A DNA stretch of 64,000 nucleotides from Paramicrobacterium humi (lineage in GTDB: Bacteria > Actinomycetota > Actinomycetes > Actinomycetales > Microbacteriaceae), in contig NZ_FNRY01000001.1 in NCBI RefSeq assembly GCF_900105715.1, positions 2,728,001 through 2,792,000 on the forward strand. The letters run 5' to 3'. Numbering within the stretch: position 1 is the stretch's first letter; each line of letters starts with the position of its first letter. Positions 1-8,680 of the stretch are shown piece after piece. The notes below the pieces were generated by a model. It worked only from the letters and a program-made list of their open reading frames with translations. It searched no databases and was not told the DNA's origin. A program made the position numbers and the translations under genes.

Positions 1-154
1 TCGGCGGCGGGGTGTCGATGGAGTACACGCACGGGCGTCCGCCCTCACTCGCGGCGGCCCGATCGAACCGATAGGTCCCGTCGGCTTCCCAGACGGAGCC
101 CCACTTTCCTTCGAGTCCTTCGAGGGCCGGCTTGTCGGGAACGTTCGTCGTCAT
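1..154 (-). CDS. valS: Valyl-tRNA synthetase, N-terminal fragment (truncated by window edge)
   Basis: Reading leftward from the ATG at 154, the first 51 residues are visible, starting MTTNVPDKPALEGLEGKWG and ending in YSIDTPPP. This is the lead-in to the class I HIGH region of bacterial and archaeal ValRS, where 'SIDTPPPTVSG...HIGH' is typical. The enzyme charges tRNA-Val in the cytoplasm and edits misactivated threonine. The catalytic and editing domains lie outside the window. No strong Shine-Dalgarno (SD) sequence is visible upstream; a 10-bp palindrome, TCGATATCGA (165-174), sits 11 bp upstream of the start. The identification rests on a short N-terminus but the motif is characteristic. 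Confidence 0.85.
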   Translation of the reverse strand, partial: MTTNVPDKPALEGLEGKWGSVWEADGTYRFDRAAASEGGRPCVYSIDTPPP

Positions 155-233
155 GGAGCTACTTTCGATATCGATATGGGCGGCACCGTGTGACCGTGCC
201 TGAATGAGGTCACTCCATCTTAACGTCCCGGCG

Positions 234-263
234 TTGACGTGCGAGACCGCATCCTCCCTGAAT
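234..263 (+). promoter_or_regulatory. Candidate promoter of the acyltransferase gene
   Basis: A TTGACG -35 box (234-239) is separated by 18 bp from a CTGAAT -10-like box (258-263). It lies about 70 bp upstream of the acyltransferase start at 333. This is an inference from the consensus only. Confidence 0.35.
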
Positions 264-290
264 GTCAAGTGGGAGCGCGCGGAGAGCGTG

Positions 291-306
291 CCCCCTAAAG
301 TGGGGG
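291..306. promoter_or_regulatory. GC-rich dyad CCCCC-TAAAGT-GGGGG
   Basis: Five C and five G bases flank a TAAAGT centre, 26 bp before the acyltransferase start codon. It could be a protein-binding dyad or a leader hairpin; the TAAAGT centre could also act as a -10 box. Function unknown. Confidence 0.4.
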
Positions 307-332
307 TAACGACGAATGGCTGGTGATCCACT

Positions 333-2441
333 GTGTCTCAAGTGACGAGCGGACGCACGACCGAAGTGCGGACGGATATTCAGGGGCTGCGCGCCATCGC
401 AGTGAGCCTCGTGGTGGTCTTCCACCTGGCGCCCGCCGTGCTTCCCGGCGGCTACGTCGGAGTCGACGTCTTCTTCGTCATCTCGGGCTTCCTCATCACG
501 GCGCACCTGCTGCGCGAGATGGCGTCGTCCGGTCGGGTGAACCTGCCACGATTCTGGGCGCGTCGTGCGCGCCGCCTGCTCCCCGCGGCCCTTCTCGTGC
601 TCGTGGTGACGGTCGTCGCGGTGTGGGTGCTCGCGCCGACGGGATTCGTGCCGGGCTTCCTCGCTCAAGTCGCCGCGTCGGCGGTGTACGTGCAGAACTG
701 GGCGCTGGCCGACCAGGCGGTGGACTACATGGCCGCCGAAGCGCAGGTCTCGCCCGTGCAGCACTACTGGTCCCTGTCGACCGAGGAGCAGTTCTACATT
801 GTGTGGCCCCTGCTCATGGTCCTTGCGCTCTGGCTCGCCGCGCGCAGCCGGCGCGGCACTCCGCGTCGCGTCGTCGCGGCCATCATGGGCGCCATTCTCG
901 TCGGATCGCTCGCCTGGTCGATCTGGCACACGGCCGTGGATCCGGCCGCCGCCTACTTCGTCACGACGACGCGGGCCTGGGAATTCGCCGCCGGGGGCCT
1001 CGTCGCTCTCGTCGCCGCTGCGCGCCCCGGCTGGTTCGCCGCTCTGCCGCCCGGGCTGCGTGCCGGCCTGGCATGGGCGGGGCTCGCGGGCATCGCCGTC
1101 GCCGCTGTTCTGTACACGGGCGGCACGCCCTTCCCAGGTTTCACGGCACTTCTGCCGGTTCTCGCGACGGTCGCGGTCATCGTCGCGCACGACCCCGAGC
1201 CCGCCTGGTCGCCACGAGGGCTCCTGGCGACCCGTCCCATGCAGTGGCTCGGTGACGTCTCCTACAGCGTCTACTTGTGGCATTTCCCGCTCATCGTGCT
1301 CGTGCCCTTCGTGCTGCGCCGCGAACTGACCCCCCTCGACATGCTCTGCATCGTCGCTGCGACGCTTCTTCTCGCCTGGGGGTCCAAGGAGTGGGTCGAG
1401 GATCCCATCCGCACCGGAATGACGGCGCACTGGCGCCCTCGTCTCACGTTCGCCGCGACGGCCGCCGCGATGGCGGCTGTCGTCGCCGTGACGTTCGCCG
1501 GCGTCGGCGTGGCGGATCAGCAGGTCGCGCAGCAGCAGCACGAGCTCAAGAAGATCGTCGCGAGCGGCGAGCCATGCCTCGGCGCGGCCGCCCTCGAGTC
1601 CGGCTCGGGCTGCGATCCGGAATCGAACACGGTCGCGATTCCCGACCCTGCTCTCGTCGACAAGTCACCCGAGCGCTGCATCACGAACACGCGGGACTCG
1701 CAGCTCAAGGTGTGCCCGTACGGCGTCGCCGAAGAGGATGCGACGCGCACGATCGCCCTCGTCGGCGACTCGCATGCGGAGCAGTGGCTCAGCGCGATGT
1801 CGCTCACCGCCGAGAAGCACGACTGGCGCGTTCTCGTCATCACGAAGGCTTCCTGCCCGTTCATCGGCGTGGACCGGGACGAGCCGAGCAAGTCCGATGC
1901 CGAGATGGCGGCGCTCGTCGACACGTGCCGCACGTGGAACACGGAGGCCCTGCGCTACATCGACGAGCATCCCGAGATCGACACGCTCGTCACATCGGCG
2001 AAGTCGGCCAACCCCGTCAAGGCCGCGGCAGGCGAGACCTGGCAGCAGACCGCGACAGAGGCGTACAAGGAGCGGTGGGAGCAACTGCCGTCGACGATCG
2101 AGAACATCGTCGCCATTCGCGACACACCGCGCATGGACAAGGGCGTGCTGAACTGCGTGACCGTGAGCGGAGCCGACGCCGCCCAGAACTGCGCGGTACC
2201 CGTGGACAAGGCCTTCGGCGACGACCCGCTTGCGGATGCTGCCGAGTCGGACGCGGACCCGCGCGTGTCCCTCATCGACATGAGCGACTACTTCATCGTC
2301 GATGGCGAATGCCCGCCGGTCATCGGGGGAGTGCTGGCGTTCCGCGACACGCATCACGTGAGCTGGGTGTACTCGTCCACTCTCGCGAAGCCGATCGGAA
2401 CGAAGATGGCCGAGGTCGTCGGCGACACCGTCGCCGCGTGA
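333..2441 (+). CDS. AT3/OafA-type membrane acyltransferase with C-terminal SGNH domain
   Basis: This 702-residue protein begins with RTDIQGLRAIAVSLVVVFH, the hallmark of the acyltransferase-3 fold, followed by VGVDVFFVISGFLI. Roughly ten hydrophobic segments fill residues 20-400. The extracytoplasmic C-terminal half holds an SGNH-hydrolase domain with the GDSHAEQW block (near residue 481) and a late DTHH catalytic pair (near residue 672). Family members O-acetylate cell-surface glycans, peptidoglycan or secondary metabolites with the SGNH domain passing the acetyl group outward. The GTG start is the first in frame before the conserved N-terminus. The gene stands alone and ends one base from the converging ABC-transporter operon. 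The exact acceptor cannot be told from sequence. Confidence 0.88.
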   Translation: MSQVTSGRTTEVRTDIQGLRAIAVSLVVVFHLAPAVLPGGYVGVDVFFVISGFLITAHLLREMASSGRVNLPRFWARRARRLLPAALLVLVVTVVAVWVLAPTGFVPGFLAQVAASAVYVQNWALADQAVDYMAAEAQVSPVQHYWSLSTEEQFYIVWPLLMVLALWLAARSRRGTPRRVVAAIMGAILVGSLAWSIWHTAVDPAAAYFVTTTRAWEFAAGGLVALVAAARPGWFAALPPGLRAGLAWAGLAGIAVAAVLYTGGTPFPGFTALLPVLATVAVIVAHDPEPAWSPRGLLATRPMQWLGDVSYSVYLWHFPLIVLVPFVLRRELTPLDMLCIVAATLLLAWGSKEWVEDPIRTGMTAHWRPRLTFAATAAAMAAVVAVTFAGVGVADQQVAQQQHELKKIVASGEPCLGAAALESGSGCDPESNTVAIPDPALVDKSPERCITNTRDSQLKVCPYGVAEEDATRTIALVGDSHAEQWLSAMSLTAEKHDWRVLVITKASCPFIGVDRDEPSKSDAEMAALVDTCRTWNTEALRYIDEHPEIDTLVTSAKSANPVKAAAGETWQQTATEAYKERWEQLPSTIENIVAIRDTPRMDKGVLNCVTVSGADAAQNCAVPVDKAFGDDPLADAAESDADPRVSLIDMSDYFIVDGECPPVIGGVLAFRDTHHVSWVYSSTLAKPIGTKMAEVVGDTVAA

Positions 2442-2442
2442 G

Positions 2443-4029
2443 TCAGGTCAGGCCGGGCGTGTCGGCCAGCAGCGCGCGCGTGTAGTCGTGGCCGGGAGCG
2501 GCGAGCACGCTCTCGGTGTCGCCGCGTTCCACGATCGCGCCGTCGCGCATCACGAGCACTTCGTCGCTCATGTGCCGGATGACGCCGAGGTCATGGCTGA
2601 TCAGCAGATACCCGAGCGCGTGCTCGCGTTGCAGCCGGTCGAACAGGTCGAGAATGCGAGCTTGCACCGTCACATCGAGCGCCGAGACGGGCTCGTCGAG
2701 CACGAGGATCTCGGGCTCGGCGGCGAGCGCCCGGGCGATCGCGACACGCTGCCGTTGCCCGCCGGACAGCTCGGACGGCATCCGCTCCGCCACGTCCGCC
2801 TCGAGCTGCACGTCAGCGAGCAGTTCGTGCACCCTGCGCCGACGTTCAGTCGAACGGATGCCGCCGGGCAGCGCGTCGGCGATGGTGCGCTGCACGCTCC
2901 ATCGCGGATCGAATGAGCTCGTGGTGTCCTGCTGCACGAGGGAGAGGCGGCGCCGGCTCTCGCGGCGTCGCCGCTCTGGCACGGCCGACCACGGTGCGCC
3001 GGCCAGCAGCACGTTCCCCGACGTGGGCGCTTGCAAGGCGAGGATCACTCGAGCGAGCGTCGACTTGCCCGAGCCGGATTCGCCCACGAGACCGACGGTC
3101 ATCCCTCTTCGGAGCTCGAGCGAGGCGTCCCTCACCGCGTGGATCGGCTCGGCGCCGCGCCGCGGAAAGCTCACGGTGACGGATTCCGCCGTCACCACGA
3201 CGGGGCCGGGCGCCGCCGAGTCAGCAGCGGGCTGAGCCGGCGCCATGAGCGAGCGGCCCCGCGGCACGGGCCCGGGCACGGCGGCGAGCAGAGCGCGAGT
3301 CACGGGGCTCGCCGGGCTCGCGTACACGTCCGCCGTCTGCCCGGTTTCGACGACGCGGCCGGCATCCAGCACGATCACGCGATCCGCGATCTCGCTGACG
3401 ACGGAGAGATCATGGCTGACGAGAAGGATTCCTGTGCCCTCGTCGCGCAAGCGGCCAAGCAGCGCGAGGATCCGCGCTTGCGTGCTGACGTCGAGCGCGG
3501 TCGTCGGCTCATCCGCGATCAGCAGCTCCGGGTCCGCGGCGATAGCGGAAGCGATCAGCGCACGCTGCCGCAGCCCGCCGGAGAGCTCGCCCGGCCGCTG
3601 CCGGGCGCGGCTGTCCGGCTCCGGCATCCCGACGAGTTCAAGCAGGTCGCGAACCCGCGTCCGGCGCTCAAGAGCCGTGAGCGAGGTGTGCAGCGCGAGC
3701 GCCTCCTCGATCTCCCGGCTGACGGGTCGCAGCGGGTCGAGGGAGGCGAGCGCGTCCTGCAGCACCAGTCCGATGCGGCCACCGCGCACCTTCCGCCAGC
3801 CGCGCGCATCTAGAGCCCGCAGGTCGATGTCGCCGAGGCTCATCGCGTCGGCAGCCACCGTCCCGCCGCTCAAGCCGAGGAGGCTGCGCATCGCGACGCT
3901 CTTTCCCGACCCAGATTCGCCGACGATCGCGACGCATTCTCCGGCGTCGACGTGAAACGAGACGCCGTTCAGCACGTGCCGCGCGCCGAAGCGGACGCGG
4001 AGGCTCTCGACGTTCAGCAGCCGGGTCAC
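2443..4029 (-). CDS. Peptide/nickel-type ABC transporter, fused double ATP-binding protein (DppD-DppF-like)
   Basis: 528 residues with two complete ABC ATPase domains in one chain. Each has a Walker A (GESGSGKS), an LSGG signature (GELSGGLRQR and SELSGGQRQR), a Walker B (LLIADEPTTALD and ILVLDEPVSALD) and an H-loop (SHDLSV, SHDLGV). In most bacteria these halves are separate OppD/OppF or DppD/DppF proteins; the fused form is common in Actinobacteria. The GTG at 4029 overlaps the stop of the upstream permease as GTGA, so translation is coupled. The frame stays open much further upstream, but that part only shadows the permease gene. It powers the importer encoded by the three genes before it. 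Confidence 0.9.
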   Translation of the reverse strand: MTRLLNVESLRVRFGARHVLNGVSFHVDAGECVAIVGESGSGKSVAMRSLLGLSGGTVAADAMSLGDIDLRALDARGWRKVRGGRIGLVLQDALASLDPLRPVSREIEEALALHTSLTALERRTRVRDLLELVGMPEPDSRARQRPGELSGGLRQRALIASAIAADPELLIADEPTTALDVSTQARILALLGRLRDEGTGILLVSHDLSVVSEIADRVIVLDAGRVVETGQTADVYASPASPVTRALLAAVPGPVPRGRSLMAPAQPAADSAAPGPVVVTAESVTVSFPRRGAEPIHAVRDASLELRRGMTVGLVGESGSGKSTLARVILALQAPTSGNVLLAGAPWSAVPERRRRESRRRLSLVQQDTTSSFDPRWSVQRTIADALPGGIRSTERRRRVHELLADVQLEADVAERMPSELSGGQRQRVAIARALAAEPEILVLDEPVSALDVTVQARILDLFDRLQREHALGYLLISHDLGVIRHMSDEVLVMRDGAIVERGDTESVLAAPGHDYTRALLADTPGLT

Positions 4030-4871
4030 ACCGCGCCTCCCGTCGATTTCGCCAGGCGTCGGCCGAGCACTGTGAACGAGATCGTCGTCGCGAGGATCAA
4101 CAGGCCGGGCATGATCGTCATCCACGCAGCGGTCTGCATGTACGTCCGGCCGGCGTTGAGCATGGCGCCCCACTCGGGAGACGGCGGCTGCGTTCCGAGA
4201 CCGAGGTAGCTGAGAGACGCCGCCCACACGACGGCCTGCCCGATGCCGAGCGTCGCGAGCACGACGAGGGGCGCCGCGGTATTGGGGACGATGGTGCGCC
4301 ACACGATGCGCGCTGCAGAGTGGCCGAGCACTCGAGCCGCCTCGACATAGCCGGAGGCGCGGATCGCGAGCACTCGTCCCTGGACGATGCGAGCGTACCC
4401 GGGCGCCGTGGAGAGCCCGACCGCTATCGTGACGGATACCGGCCCGGGTCCCACGATCACGATCACGAGAAGAGCGAGAAGCAGTCCGGGGAACGCGAAC
4501 AGCACTTCGATGAGCCGGCCGGTCGCCAGGTGGGCGAAGCGACCGGCCAGTCCGCCGACGAGGCCGAGCGCTCCGCCGAGGACGAGACCGATCGCCGTGG
4601 AGGCGACGCCGATCAGGAGTGAGGCACGGGCCCCGAACACCGCTCGGCTGAAGATGTCGCGGCCCGACTCGTCCGTGCCGAACCAGTGGTCGGCGCTCGG
4701 CGCCTTGAACGCATCGGCCGGCTGCACGGCGAGCGGGTCGTAGGGGGCGATCGCCGCCGGCGCGACGGCGCACGCGATCAGGAACGCTGCGACGACGCCG
4801 GCGACGAGAGCGCCGACGGGAACGCGCGCCGTCAGGACGTGACGGGAGGTGCGCAGCTCGATGTCGGTCAT
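4026..4871 (-). CDS. Peptide/nickel-type ABC transporter permease (DppC-like)
   Basis: 281 residues. The N-terminus carries the OppC/DppC signature: one transmembrane helix followed by HWFGTDESGRDIFSRAVFGAR. Five further hydrophobic segments follow, and the cytoplasmic coupling region reads ...EAARVLGHSAARIVWRTIVPN, a typical EAA loop that docks on the ATPase. The ATG at 4871 overlaps the stop of the preceding permease (ATGA). It forms the membrane pore with the other permease, and its order after the lipoprotein and DppB-like genes is standard for this transporter class. Confidence 0.9.
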   Translation of the reverse strand: MTDIELRTSRHVLTARVPVGALVAGVVAAFLIACAVAPAAIAPYDPLAVQPADAFKAPSADHWFGTDESGRDIFSRAVFGARASLLIGVASTAIGLVLGGALGLVGGLAGRFAHLATGRLIEVLFAFPGLLLALLVIVIVGPGPVSVTIAVGLSTAPGYARIVQGRVLAIRASGYVEAARVLGHSAARIVWRTIVPNTAAPLVVLATLGIGQAVVWAASLSYLGLGTQPPSPEWGAMLNAGRTYMQTAAWMTIMPGLLILATTISFTVLGRRLAKSTGGAV

Positions 4872-5833
4872 GCGGCGCCCGCCGTCCTCGGGTCGATCAC
4901 CCGGGTCGCGGCATCGGCGGCGACAGTGATGACGACGTACGCGAGCGCCGTCACGAGAACGACGCCGGTGACCATGGGGACGTCCCTGGCGGTGACGGCG
5001 CGCAGCAGGCTGCGGCCGAGGCCCGGGCGCGCGAAGATCGTCTCGACGACGACGGCTCCGCTCACGAGGTACCCGAACGCCCACGCCGTGAGATTCACTC
5101 CGGGAACAGCGGCGTGCCGGATCGCGTGTACGAGGCGCACGCGCAGTTCGCTCGATCCCCGCGCTCGGGCGCTCAGCGCGAACGGCGCGTCGAGCGCGTC
5201 GAGCAGCGAGTCGCGCATGACCTGCGTGAGAAAGCCTGCCGTCGGCACGGCGAGAGTCACGACCGGCAGAATGAGGCTGGCCGGCTCCGCCGTCGACACG
5301 GGCGGGAGCCAGCCGAGGCCCGTGCTGAACGTCGCGATGAGGATCGCGGCGAGCCAGAAGTGCGGCAGGGCGGCGGCGGTCAGCTCGATCGCGTTCCCGA
5401 CGGCGGCAGGAACGCGACCGCCGCGCGTCGAGTACAGGGACAGCGCGAGCGCGATGAGCCATGCGAGCGCGAGCGAGAGCACCGCGAGAACGAGCGTATT
5501 TCCCAGCTGGCCCGCGATGATGGAGCCGACCGGCGCCTTGAGCGAGTAGGAGGTCCCGAGATCGCCGGTTGCGAGCCTGCCGAGCTGCCCCAGGTACTGC
5601 AGGAGCAGCGGCCGGTCGAGTCCGTACTCGGCACGCACGGCGGCGAGAGCCTCGGCGGACGCTTGCGAACCGGGCCCGCCCAGTATCGCCTCCGCCGGGT
5701 CGCCGGGAATGAGCCGCATCGCGAAGAACACGACCGTCGCGACGGCCCAGAGCACGGCGACGGCTCCGAGAAGGCGCACGATGAGCCATCGCCACGCGCG
5801 AGGCGAGGGCGTGGCATTCGTGCGAACGGTCAC
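4868..5833 (-). CDS. Peptide/nickel-type ABC transporter permease (DppB-like)
   Basis: 321 residues starting from GTG 5833, which overlaps the lipoprotein stop as GTGA. The first helix leads into RLIPGDPAEAILG, the conserved periplasmic start of DppB/OppB permeases, then LGQLGRLATGDLGTSY, both diagnostic for the family. About six transmembrane helices are visible. The coupling loop is less canonical (ALSARARGSSELRVRLVHAI) than in typical DppB (EAA...G...RARG), although RARG is present. It pairs with the next gene product to form the membrane channel. Confidence 0.88.
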   Translation of the reverse strand: MTVRTNATPSPRAWRWLIVRLLGAVAVLWAVATVVFFAMRLIPGDPAEAILGGPGSQASAEALAAVRAEYGLDRPLLLQYLGQLGRLATGDLGTSYSLKAPVGSIIAGQLGNTLVLAVLSLALAWLIALALSLYSTRGGRVPAAVGNAIELTAAALPHFWLAAILIATFSTGLGWLPPVSTAEPASLILPVVTLAVPTAGFLTQVMRDSLLDALDAPFALSARARGSSELRVRLVHAIRHAAVPGVNLTAWAFGYLVSGAVVVETIFARPGLGRSLLRAVTARDVPMVTGVVLVTALAYVVITVAADAATRVIDPRTAGAA

Positions 5834-7473
5834 TTCGTGAAGTGCGCGTCGACGAATGTCGGCGTCGACAGGGTCGGCATGGCGCGCACGCCCGCTACCT
5901 TCGGGTTGATGAGGAAGGTGTTCAGCTGGTCGTACAGCGGCACGATGTAGTACCCGTCGAGGACGAGCTTCTGCGCGCGCTCGTACAGCGTGGTCCGCTC
6001 CGCGGCATCCTGCGAGGCGGACGCCTGATCGAGAAGGGCGTCGAGCGCGGGAAGCGACACTTGAGCGTGGTTCGCGAAGTAGCCGCTCGGCGCCGGAGTG
6101 ATGCCGGACGAGTGGTAGAGGATCCGGAGCACGTCGGGCCCGACCTTCGTGTACGGCGCGCTCACGAGGTCGTAGTCGTTCGAGCCGAGCGCGGCGTACC
6201 AGCTGGAGAGGTCCATGAGCTCGATCTTCACCTGCATGCCGAGGTCCTTGGCTCCCGCGGCGATCTGATCGAAGAGCGACTGCTCCGCGGGGATCGATTG
6301 CGCCGTGCTCACCGGGAACGCGAGGGTGAGGCGCGCCCCGTCCTTCGTGCGATAGCCGTCGGCGTCCCGAGCGTCCCATCCGGCCTCATCGAGCAAGGCG
6401 TTCGCGGCCTTCGTGTCCACCGTGAACAGGTCGGGCTCGCTGTAGGCCGCCGGCTCGGCGCTTGAGAGTGGCGAGGTCGAACGCTCCACGGTCCCGAAGA
6501 ACAACGACTGGATTCCCGCGTCGATGTCGATGCCTCGAGCGAAGGCCTCGCGGACTCGTTCGTCGTTGAAGGGCGACTTGCCGGCGTTCAGCTCGATGCG
6601 GTTCGAGGCGCCCGTGCGGGGTGCGTCGAGCACCGTGAACGTCTTCGATTTCTGCGCGGCGGCGAGCACATCCGGCTGCACGTTGTCGATCATGTCGACG
6701 TCGCCGCTCTGCAGCGCCGCATATCGGGAGGCCGAGTCGGGGATGAATCGCCATTCGATCCGATCGAACGCGACGGGGCCGTCGTTTACGGCGTCGGCAG
6801 GCGGGGAGTTGTAGTCATCGTTGCGCTCGAACGTGATGTGGTCCTGAGCGACCCAATCGGCGACGATGAACGGTCCCGTGCCGATGGGAGCTTTGCAGTT
6901 CTCGTCCATTCCGCGGGCGATGCCGTCCGGCGACTCCATGCCTACCCAGCTCTGCGACAGGGATTCGAGCAGAGCGCTGTCGGGTGCTGAGAGGGTGAAA
7001 CGCACGTGCTCGGCGTCGACGACGTCGATTCCCGCGATCTTCTGCACGGCGAGGTAGCCGGTCGAGGACGCCGTCTCCGGATCCTGCAGATGCTCGATGT
7101 TCGTCTTAACCGCTGCCGCGTCGAAGGGGGTGCCGTCGGTGAACGACACGTCATCGCGGAGCGTGAAGTCCCACGTGAGGCCGTCGGCCGACACGGTCCA
7201 GTCGGTTGCCAGCCAGGGAATCATCGTGCCTTCGGAGTCGCGGGAGACGAGGGACTCGATCACCTGGCTGCCCGCGAGGGCCTGAGGGTAGTTGCCTCCC
7301 ACGTGCGGGTCGAGGCAATCGGGCTCCGCGTCGCCGGAGGCGTAGACGAGCGTGCCGCCCGTGACCGCCTCGGTCGTCGCGGAGTCGGCGCCACCCGAGC
7401 TGCAGGCGCTGAGTCCGAGGAGAGCGGTGGTGACGATGGCGACGGGGAGCACGAAGCGTGCAGGGTGAGGCAT
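5830..7473 (-). CDS. ABC transporter substrate-binding lipoprotein, SBP_bac_5 family
   Basis: 547 residues with a lipoprotein signal: charged start, hydrophobic stretch, then the lipobox LSAC near residue 22. The mature part shows the family-5 solute-binding order: GGTLVYASGDAEPDCLDP, then LATDWTVSADGLTWDFTLRD with FTDGTPFDAAAV. Such proteins bind peptides, nickel chelates or opines outside the membrane. The ATG at 7473 is preceded by GAAAGG and is the natural start, because the lipobox falls at the expected distance; upstream in-frame starts would bury it. It is the first gene of a four-gene, fully overlapping importer operon divergent from a TetR gene. The substrate cannot be deduced. Confidence 0.9.
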   Translation of the reverse strand: MPHPARFVLPVAIVTTALLGLSACSSGGADSATTEAVTGGTLVYASGDAEPDCLDPHVGGNYPQALAGSQVIESLVSRDSEGTMIPWLATDWTVSADGLTWDFTLRDDVSFTDGTPFDAAAVKTNIEHLQDPETASSTGYLAVQKIAGIDVVDAEHVRFTLSAPDSALLESLSQSWVGMESPDGIARGMDENCKAPIGTGPFIVADWVAQDHITFERNDDYNSPPADAVNDGPVAFDRIEWRFIPDSASRYAALQSGDVDMIDNVQPDVLAAAQKSKTFTVLDAPRTGASNRIELNAGKSPFNDERVREAFARGIDIDAGIQSLFFGTVERSTSPLSSAEPAAYSEPDLFTVDTKAANALLDEAGWDARDADGYRTKDGARLTLAFPVSTAQSIPAEQSLFDQIAAGAKDLGMQVKIELMDLSSWYAALGSNDYDLVSAPYTKVGPDVLRILYHSSGITPAPSGYFANHAQVSLPALDALLDQASASQDAAERTTLYERAQKLVLDGYYIVPLYDQLNTFLINPKVAGVRAMPTLSTPTFVDAHFTK

Positions 7474-7507
7474 GGGGATAGGGCCTTTCACAGCGAGGAG
7501 CACAGTT

Positions 7508-7530
7508 ATTGTATGCAGTGCAGTAATTAC
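7508..7530. promoter_or_regulatory. Candidate divergent promoter/TetR operator region
   Basis: Between the importer operon and tetR an AT-rich island contains TACAAT read on the minus strand (7513-7508), a good -10 for the importer. It also contains TGCAGTGCA (7514-7522) and the perfect 8-bp palindrome GTAATTAC (7523-7530). Placement over the presumed promoters makes it a plausible binding site for the adjacent TetR protein; this is inference. Confidence 0.45.
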
Positions 7531-7576
7531 CTTATGGCAAGATACACGCGAGGCGGGCGAGGGGAGCGAACCGAAG

Positions 7577-8173
7577 GTGAGCAGGGTGAGCGCGGGAAGG
7601 CCGAGGCGATCGTCGCGTCGCACGCTTGAGGAAGCGGCGGCCGAGCTCTTCCTCGAGCAGACGTACGACGGCACGACGGTCGACGACATCGCAACGCGCG
7701 CCGGCGTCAGCCGAAACACGTTCTTCAACTACTTCTCCGCGAAGAGCGACGTGCTCTGGGTCGACTTCGACGAGACGATCGGGGCGCTCCGCGGCATCCT
7801 GACCGGGATTCCCCGTCATGACCCGGTAATGGAGGGAGTGGAGGAGGCGCTCGTGCACGTGGCGGCCGACCACCCGAGCGGACGTGTCCCGTGGGCGCTC
7901 ACGCAGTTCGAGCTCATGGGGACCCTCGACGTGCTCAAGGGCTCGGGGCTGACGCGGTTTCTCGCCGTGAGCGGCACGCTCGAGGCGTTCATCACCGAGC
8001 GTGAGAGGCACGCGGATCCGCTCCGCGCGAAGGCCGCTGCTGCGGCCGTCACGGCGGCGGCCGCAGCGGCCGCCGCGCGATGGGCGGCATCCGGCGTCTC
8101 CCGGGAACCGCTCGAGAAGTACGTGCGCGTCGCCGTGCACCCCGTGTGCGAAGGCTTCGGGGCCGCATCATGA
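7577..8173 (+). CDS. TetR-family transcriptional regulator
   Basis: 198 residues. The N-terminal helix-turn-helix is clear: TLEEAAAELFLEQTYDGTTV followed by DDIATRAGVSRNTFFNYFSAK, the TetR/AcrR consensus with the F-x-Y-F closing helix. The C-terminal ligand domain is Ala-rich (an AAAAAVTAAAAAAAARWAA run near residues 155-175) and has no recognisable ligand signature. GTG 7577 was chosen because GAGGGGAG lies about 10 nt upstream and the HTH then starts at the usual position; the frame is open further 5'. It is divergent from the importer operon, which it probably represses, and its stop overlaps the next gene's ATG. Confidence 0.88.
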   Translation: MSRVSAGRPRRSSRRTLEEAAAELFLEQTYDGTTVDDIATRAGVSRNTFFNYFSAKSDVLWVDFDETIGALRGILTGIPRHDPVMEGVEEALVHVAADHPSGRVPWALTQFELMGTLDVLKGSGLTRFLAVSGTLEAFITERERHADPLRAKAAAAAVTAAAAAAAARWAASGVSREPLEKYVRVAVHPVCEGFGAAS

Positions 8174-8649
8174 GAGTTCGTGAACCTGTGAACGCGCGTG
8201 AAGTGCTCGTCGGGATCATCATCCCCTGCCTGATCGCCCTCGTCGGCGCGATCATCATGGTCAGCTGGCTGCCGGAGCTGCCGGATCCCGTCGCCGTGCA
8301 CTGGGGCAGCGGTGACGCCCCCGACGGATTCGGTTCAGCCTGGGGCATGGTCCTCCTTCCCGTGATCTGCGTCGTCGGCTATGCGGTTCTGATGCTGATC
8401 ATCCTGCTGTTCGCGGGAACCCGAGGGGGCAGCCTGTCGCCGGAGACCAACCGGCGAGTGCTCTTGAGCACGGCGCCGTTCCTCTCGGCGCTCATCACGA
8501 TCGGAGTCGCGGGCAGTCTCGGCGACCAGCGCGGACTTGCCGACGCGCGACTCGCGCCGGGCGGCGGAATCTGGATGCTCGTCGGCGCAGCCGTAGGCGT
8601 CGTGCTCGCCGTCGTCGCCTGGTTCGCGCTCAAGCCCGAACGGGCGTGA
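8170..8649 (+). CDS. DUF1648-domain membrane protein
   Basis: 159 residues, four predicted membrane helices. After the first helix comes LPELPDPVAVHWGSGDAPDG, the DUF1648 motif (P-x-x-A/V-x-H-W), also seen in SdpI immunity-type membrane proteins. The start overlaps the tetR stop (ATGA), so the two are co-translated. The function of stand-alone DUF1648 proteins is not established. Its coupling to the TetR gene may mean joint regulation, but nothing ties it directly to the importer. Confidence 0.75.
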   Translation: MRVREPVNAREVLVGIIIPCLIALVGAIIMVSWLPELPDPVAVHWGSGDAPDGFGSAWGMVLLPVICVVGYAVLMLIILLFAGTRGGSLSPETNRRVLLSTAPFLSALITIGVAGSLGDQRGLADARLAPGGGIWMLVGAAVGVVLAVVAWFALKPERA

Positions 8650-8672
8650 CCGCAGCAGCGTCGCGCGGCGGG

Positions 8673-8678
8673 TAGACT
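8673..8678 (+). promoter_or_regulatory. Candidate -10 box for the T-box/ileS transcript
   Basis: TAGACT lies just upstream of the T-box leader; no convincing -35 box at a normal distance was found. Confidence 0.4.
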
Positions 8679-8680
8679 TG

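Noticed and set aside
165-174. TCGATATCGA palindrome before valS as a regulator site
   Set aside because: Only 10 bp, self-complementary by composition and single copy; not enough to call a site.
210-1541. 443-codon minus-strand frame at the left end
   Set aside because: Shadow of the acyltransferase gene; Arg/Gly/Glu-rich with no domain.
4030-4773. Long upstream extension of the fused ATPase frame
   Set aside because: It only overlaps the permease gene in another frame; the GTG at 4029 fits translation coupling and the ABC domain start.
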